In this document: positions 58,401-64,000 of the stretch, one piece after another
Numbering within the stretch: the first letter of the stretch is position 1
Layout: every line of letters starts with the position of its first letter
Source: Magnolia sinica
Lineage: Eukaryota > Streptophyta > Magnoliopsida > Magnoliales > Magnoliaceae
NCBI RefSeq assembly: GCF_029962835.1
Contig: NC_080584.1
Location: 81,124,862-81,188,861, forward strand
Length of the DNA stretch: 64,000 nt
Direction of reading: 5' to 3'
Notes under the pieces: generated by a model
Told to the model about the DNA's origin: nothing
Databases searched by the model: none
What the model saw: only the letters and a program-made list of their open reading frames with translations
Translations under genes and position numbers: made by a program

Positions 58401-58990
58401 GTTTCCGGAAGCAATCCGCTTACGTAGGACGTGGATTTCTGCGAAAGCATTTCGCATGAAGTTCCTGCACTGGGAACTTAGGTGCGGCCATTGTGATGTT
58501 TGTGAGAAATCTACGCGGATTCTCACCTATCTGTTTCTCCATGATTTCATCAAGGTGCTAGGAAGTTCTTTTCCAGTAAAACTTGAATTAAAGGATACAT
58601 AAATACTAGATACTCTATTGGGGGCTCAACTTTTTACATGGGTCGATTGAAGAAAATAGTCAATCTCTCCAAGTTAAGCAGCTAAAATCAAATGGTCATT
58701 CATACCATTGCTCATCCATAGAGGAGCAAGTGATTTATCCAGTCCAAAAGAATATAATTAGGCAATTCACAGCACAGGTGCAAAGGCATCACATGTGAGA
58801 CAGATCCTATCCATTGATCAGGTCATATAGGCCATGAACATGCCCTTTCTCAATAATAATGACGTGGGTCGATTCCTCCCTCAGGTAAGTAGTGTAAAAC
58901 ACCAATGGGTCACCACACTCGAATATGAAAATGGATGTCTAGAAAAATGATGATTCACTTTCATATGCTTAGGGATAGGTGAAGCACTTA
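58401..58990. other. Spacer with MITE fragment
   Basis: 58430-58530 is one end of the unit-3 MITE family. The rest shows nothing recognisable. Confidence 0.5.
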
Positions 58991-59489
58991 GGCTGCATTT
59001 GGATGCACAGTTCTAAACAATCAGTTTTTAACATGAGGACTGAACAAATTGCAATGAGATTTCCAAGTATTGAGCCAGTCTCTCAATATCATTGCAAAAT
59101 TCAATCATTTTCACTTCTTTCAACTATCAATTGCAATTCAACTAGATAACATCCAAACACTCCCAATATAGTAGCAGCAAACCCTTGTTAAATTATATAT
59201 GTATTTTGTTGCACTCAAGCGACTTGCCCGATTCCTTTATCCACTTGTTAGTTGCAACTAAAAGCAATGAATTTTGGATGTGTTTGGATGAGCAACTTAT
59301 GTGAATTGTGCATATTTGGTTCAATCAAGATGAAAGGATCAAATGATAGTGATATTCTTAGCATCTGTAATTATGTAGCCCTAAAATAGAAGTTATCCAG
59401 CTACAGAGGTTATTATATAGCATTTAGTCATTTTCAGTTTATAGATTAAATTATAGCAATCCTATTCAATTGTGCATCCAAACATTCCC
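58991..59489. mobile_element. PIF/Harbinger-type MITE
   Basis: Termini GGCTGCATTTGGATGCACA and TGTGCATCCAAACATTCCC are imperfect inverted repeats. TTA trinucleotides flank both sides (58988-58990, 59490-59492), the target preference of this superfamily. 499 bp, no transposase. Confidence 0.72.
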
Positions 59490-59492
59490 TTA

Positions 59493-62340
59493 ACAGTCTA
59501 TTTGAAGACCTGTTGTTCCCTTCTAACCCTATCTTTGAATAGATAACTGAGAATTTCTGACACCAGTGGTCATGCATTGAACATTTTGAATTCCTATTTT
59601 AATTTGTGCCATTCATTGGGACACTCTTCATAGAGCTTTTATTTGGCATCCAGGTGCTGCCTAGATTAGTGTTTATTGGGGCAGGCATAGACAAATACTT
59701 CTTACATCTCTCTAAGTGTCATATAAAAGCAGCCTACAAATTGCAATTGCATTACTCTCAAGTTGTTCTACTATGGAATGTGAATTCAATTGGAGGGCTA
59801 ACTATGTCATTTCCAACAGTAGGAAATGCAATTAAAATTGGTCATTGCCCCTTTTACCCAACTGATTTTCCACAAATCAGTCTAGTTTTGCATCCAGGAG
59901 CATCTGAAGAGTGCTTTTGGATGCTTTTGCAAACTGAATTGGATGCATTCAATTCAATATAGAGGAAATGACCAAAGTGACAATGGCAACATTGTAATTC
60001 ATGTGACGACAAAACTGTAATTTCAATTCCCTGTTTCTAATGCATGCGATCCCGTTCAAATCATGCATTTGAGCACCTTAGCAATTCCAATTGCAACAAT
60101 TAGTCTTTCAAAATGACCAATTTGTTCCTAGCACTGATATTGAAGGACTCATGTTCCTTCCAAATAGTAATTCTAATGAATATACTGTGATATGAAGCTC
60201 GCTAGCAATAAATACAGGGAAATGTAATTACAATTTGGTCATTTCCCTAGATTGAATTGTATGTCTCATTATTACATTCAAATTGTTCACATATGCATCC
60301 AAAACACACCCTTAATAATACATTCGATACTCAAGATTCCTACATAAAAGGATTTGATCTTTGTAGATATCCACTTAAATCCATCTAACAGTAGACTGTT
60401 TGTGAAACTTTGGATGAAATCTTTCTTTAGATAAAAGAGGAGACTTCCCTCCATAATACTCTCAAGAAGATGAAGGAAATAAATACAGAGTTTGTTTCTT
60501 CCATATGGTTGCATTGCCATACTGACAGTGTGGCCTGCCTGATGAGTGATGGACTTGGTTTTTGAGCCAAGTGATCTTCATGGTGGAATCCAACTTTTTC
60601 AGGGGTTGGTGTCCCACAAATAAAAGACGCTGGTGTGAAAGATGGGGTTTCCTACTATCTTAGCATGATATGGGTTTTAGGTGAATCATTAGTCTATTTA
60701 CATATATACTAGTGAAACCATCGCTTGCCGGTCACACAGTGCAGTCGTTTCTGGAAAGCATTTACCAGGAACTAGTTTTTTCATGTATGTTTGAAATTGA
60801 TTTTCTTATTCGCATGGTATTTAACGTTGATTTCATTAAAAAGAACAATTTTGTGATTTGGGAAGAAGACCATTTTCATCCATCTATTGATACAATGTTA
60901 GGATAATCTTAAGAAGAATTCAATTCTTTGATTAAGATAGCTGATGACCTACGAGACCTCATATCAACACTTGCAACGATCCTATTCTCCTCATGGGTGT
61001 GCAAGATCTTTGACCATTTGTCAGGTGGGTCTCTCTGATTATATGTTGTGGCCTGAAAATAAAGGATGGTGAAACTATTCGGTGGCTAAACATGTATGAC
61101 GAATGTAGCCTATATTCACTTTAATATTTTGTTGCATGAGGGATTAAGTTCTTTGCAAAATCGTTGCTCTTTCAGTATTCATCCATCAGCCCTGATACTA
61201 GCTATGATTGATGAAAGGCTCGAGCAAGGGTAAAGAAGTTCAATTGAGGGTGATCTCCCATAAGGCTTGCAAATGTGCCTTTAGCAGTTAAACCAAGACA
61301 TCCACAAAAGTGTGAACATGGGACGTGTGAGATCCAAGTAATTCATTACATATGAGCCCTACTGTTCATGTGCCTAGCTAGCATGCTCATCAAGTGTAAC
61401 TCCACATAAGGTTTAGAAGAGAAATCTTCCATTTATTTCCATATGATAGACCTCTTGCAAGATTGATTATTGCCATTAATCCTGGTGAAGCAAATCTGGC
61501 CATCAAAACTATTGGATTGAATGTTACAGTGGATCATCTAGTCAGTAATATTCAGCACTCTAACTGAAGAATTGGGGCCCCAAGCAAGGATGCATCCTAG
61601 CTTTTGAGCATGCATTTACAGAAGCAGATCCCAGTGGCTGATCTTTGGGGATTTTCTTCATCTTTGAAAAAATAAAAATGCTTAATGTGGACCGTTGTGT
61701 TTCTCTCCTTAACTATCTGTAGGCCACAAGTTAAAAGGTTAAGATTGTCCTATTGAGCAGAGCGGTGGGCCTAACCCAGAGACAATCAACGAGCAAGAAG
61801 CAGAAAATACAAGCCCTAAATGGGTAGGTGGTATGAATTCAGACCAAGATGAGTAGAGATTGATTCCAAGGGGGCAAGTATTAAGGTTAACCATAGCCCT
61901 CTTGTGGTTGGCTGCAACGATATGGACTTTGACCTCTTGGAAAGCAGCAATGACAGATTCTGGAGGTTTTAGAATAAGGCAGAACTTGCAGCTTGCCAGG
62001 GAAGGAATAGAGAGAGCCAAGTATATCTTAAGGTGTTGTACTTCCAAGCAGATAAATTGGCAGCCATTTTCCTGCAATTTGATGATGCCAAACATATAGT
62101 CAACTTGATACTGCTATCCTGTGTATTGTAAGAATAGATTGGAGAAAGGGCACCCTGGCCGATCATGCCATCTGGATTCCAGTTGAGGAATTGCATTGCT
62201 CTCAACTTGTACTTGAAAGGTCGTTTACAATGGTAGGAAATGCCATTAAAACTAGCCATTGCCTCTTTACTAAGCTGAATTTTCACAAATCAATCGAGTT
62301 TTGCATCTAGGAACATCCGAAGATTGCGTTTGGATTTGGA
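59493..62340. other. Long non-coding stretch, possible USP intron sequence
   Basis: No exon could be recognised on either strand. ORFs such as 59606-59962 and 61739-62095 (minus) have no known motifs. About 105 bp at 59818-59925 recur, diverged, at 62228-62330, ending in TTTTGCATC(C/T)AGGA; several GCATCCAAA words suggest old MITE ends (for example 60290-60315). Confidence 0.45.
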
Positions 62341-62448
62341 GAGAGTCGAGTTTGGGAAGAAAATGCAAAAGAGTAAAAAGTAGATATCTATCAGAGAGAG
62401 TCGAGTTTGGGAAGAAAATGCAAAAGAGTAAAAAGTAGATATCTATCA
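62341..62448. repeat. Two tandem 55-bp units
   Basis: 62341-62395 and 62396-62448, both starting GAGAGTCGAGTTTGGGAAG, essentially identical, so a recent duplication. Confidence 0.95.
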
Positions 62449-62459
62449 TGAAATGTTTT

Positions 62460-62711
62460 CACAGTACAAGAAAACTAGCGTTTACCGGCGGTCATAACCG
62501 CCGCCAAAACAAAGAAAACCGCCGAGGAATCCTTTGCCTGCGGTTAGTTAACAGCTGATAATGCCTTAGTCGGTAAAGGCTTTACCGACGGCCAGGACCT
62601 TTATTGACAGTTGTGCTGGACACCGCTAAATCGTCAGCTTTTGCTACATGACCAGAAAAGTGGTCAAAAGCTACGGATAAAATCCGTAGCTAAAGATGAG
62701 TACCCACTGTG
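62460..62711. mobile_element. CACTA-type terminal sequence
   Basis: CACAGTACAAGAAAACTAGC followed by GTTTACCGGCGG and GCC/GGC-rich subterminal words is the style of plant CACTA ends (CACTACAAGAAA...). A possible opposite end CACTGTG lies at 62705-62711, which would make a non-autonomous element of about 250 bp, but no 3-bp target duplication was found. Confidence 0.6.
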
Positions 62712-62831
62712 TGACCGTAGCCAGAGAGCAAATCTTTCTCATTAAAAAAAAAAAAGATGTGAAATTGAAGACAAATTTCTGGCAGAAATGTACAAGAAAA
62801 ACAGATTGCAAAACAAATTTAATGGATTCAC

Positions 62832-63459
62832 TTGCCAAAGGAGTAAAGCCATTAAATGGATTTTTCCCTGCTTTTGAATTTGCTAATAGATTCCTAGCAT
62901 TTCGAATATATGATGCCAAACCACCTAGATAGCTTGAATTAAGCCGAGTTACCTATAGAAAAGAGCTACTTGACATCAATAAGCAGATATTTGAAGAGTA
63001 TTAACAATCTTGCTGAAAGGTACAAAGCAATGTAGGTTTCCAGAAACCCATCAAAATCAGTTTGGTCTTCTACCAGAAATTTGTGGTCAGCAAGGCTTCC
63101 AAAGATATATTTCAAAATACTCATAATAATAAGAAAAATAAATGTTTGAGTGAGGAAAATGGAAGGTTAAAAGTTGAAACCGATGTTAAACTTTTGCTGC
63201 TTGGACTTGGAAATCAATAGAGACCATTTAATATTTCCAGGATACAACAGCTGAGTTGTAAAAATATACTGAGAATGCATGGAATACAAGGTTCTTGTAC
63301 TCGTAAGAACCAAAATAATAATAACAACAAAAAAAAGTGCCATGAAAAATGAACCTGATCAAAGAAACTTTTCTTTTCTTCATCGTCAACACCTTGTTCT
63401 GGCCAATGTACAAAAAGATGACTTTGTCCCTCCGCCAACAACATTTTTGCAAGCTCAAT
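62832..63459 (-). CDS. USP: UDP-sugar pyrophosphorylase, two N-terminal exons (partial)
   Basis: USP (EC 2.7.7.64) makes UDP-sugars from sugar 1-phosphates and UTP in the cytosol, feeding nucleotide-sugar salvage. Two exons near the N-terminus are visible: complement(63355..63459), 35 codons with [28 protein letters not shown], and complement(62832..62952), with [29 protein letters not shown]. The intron between (62953-63354) has a GT donor and a CTATAG acceptor in phase 0, and the joined text runs continuously. Both frames are open. A family Pro is Leu here (SYLGG). The first exon must lie right of the window or escape recognition, and no later exon was found to the left, where repeats sit. 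Either later introns are very long or this is a truncated copy. Confidence 0.85.
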
Positions 63460-64000
63460 CTGGCAATCAACAATCAAGATAATGAAGGCAATGAGAATGA
63501 TATCAAAGTAGAACTTTTGAGAATGGTGCCTAAATCTTGATGATGGTTTAATGGAAAGCCAACATTGATGGTTAATCTAATTAGCAAGTCTCTGTTTCTG
63601 CATATTGTTGATGTTCTCAATGAAGTGGTGTTTGGTTCTGTTGTGACATGGGGTGTTTGGTTTCAAACTAAAAGCCTGGCTTTATCTCTACATATAAGAC
63701 TGTTGATTTAGAGAGACTATGGGACCACTGAAACTCCATTAGTTTAAAGGTTTTTGTCTTCCCTATGTTGTTGAAGATCTACTAGGTTCAGCATATATTT
63801 CATAGGCCACAAAATGAAGATCACAAGACAATTTTATTCACAGTCCATGGAACATGCCCAAAAATGGTTACAGTCTCTCAATCTGGAAGAGCCTGCCTCA
63901 TCCTCAATCTGCAATGGATCCCACATGATCAATATTGTGGATCAACGATAATGAGCCCCCCGTGTATGAAATGGGTACATCAGGATACTAAGTACCATTT
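63460..64000. other. Upstream intron or flank of USP
   Basis: An acceptor-like GATTGCCAG ends at 63460 on the minus strand, so at least the adjoining bases should be intron. No first exon was recognised. Confidence 0.45.

Noticed and set aside
60287-60520. Minus-strand 77-codon ORF considered as a later USP exon
   Set aside because: Words such as QPYGRN do not match the USP sequence order convincingly, and no splice sites fit.

Overview
This is nuclear DNA of a flowering plant. It has spliced genes of plant families, plant LTR retrotransposons with tRNA-iMet or tRNA-Asp type primer sites, hAT, PIF/Harbinger and CACTA elements, and AT-rich spacers. A palindromic repeat rich in GTGGGCCC-type words recurs throughout; from memory such repeats are common in magnoliid assemblies, so a magnoliid is a tentative guess. 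No prokaryotic, plastid, rRNA, tRNA or CRISPR feature was recognised.

Layout. (1) 1-3454 is one arm of a long inverted repeat whose other arm is 31278-34722; the second arm starts exactly at an assembly gap (31199-31277). Each arm carries an LTR of a tRNA-Asp-primed retrotransposon and a microsatellite-rich tail. (2) About 4.7-10.7 kb and 11.7-18.5 kb are diverged direct copies of one segment. Each holds a decayed Ty3/gypsy element followed by a small minus-strand gene for a secreted LysM-domain peptide of 91 residues, spliced from two exons. Copy 1 later gained a hAT MITE, copy 2 a solo LTR. (3) 18.8-20.8 kb is an En/Spm (CACTA) transposase remnant split by a solo LTR. (4) 24.7-26.9 kb is an apparently intact two-exon DUF1223 gene. 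(5) 27.3-30.8 kb is another internally deleted gypsy element. (6) 31.3-41.3 kb is a stack of minus-strand Athila-like LTRs and gag remains, followed by a Tat-like solo LTR (42.2-43.0 kb). (7) 43.9-48.8 kb is a truncated minus-strand Ty1/copia element that cut into an SRR1-like gene, now a pseudogene. (8) 49.5-58.5 kb is a cluster of palindromic MITEs, one of which was split by a young 5.9-kb Ty3/gypsy (CRM-like) element with GATGG target-site duplications and about 99% identical LTRs but broken ORFs. (9) 59.0-64.0 kb has a PIF/Harbinger MITE, a CACTA terminus and two minus-strand exons of UDP-sugar pyrophosphorylase.

The host genes shown or partly shown are LysM copy 1, LysM copy 2, DUF1223, a broken SRR1-like gene and part of USP. 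They have no evident shared pathway; most of the window is transposon-derived. Exon borders were deduced by hand from splice dinucleotides, reading phase and protein-family similarity, and boundaries marked approximate were placed by eye.
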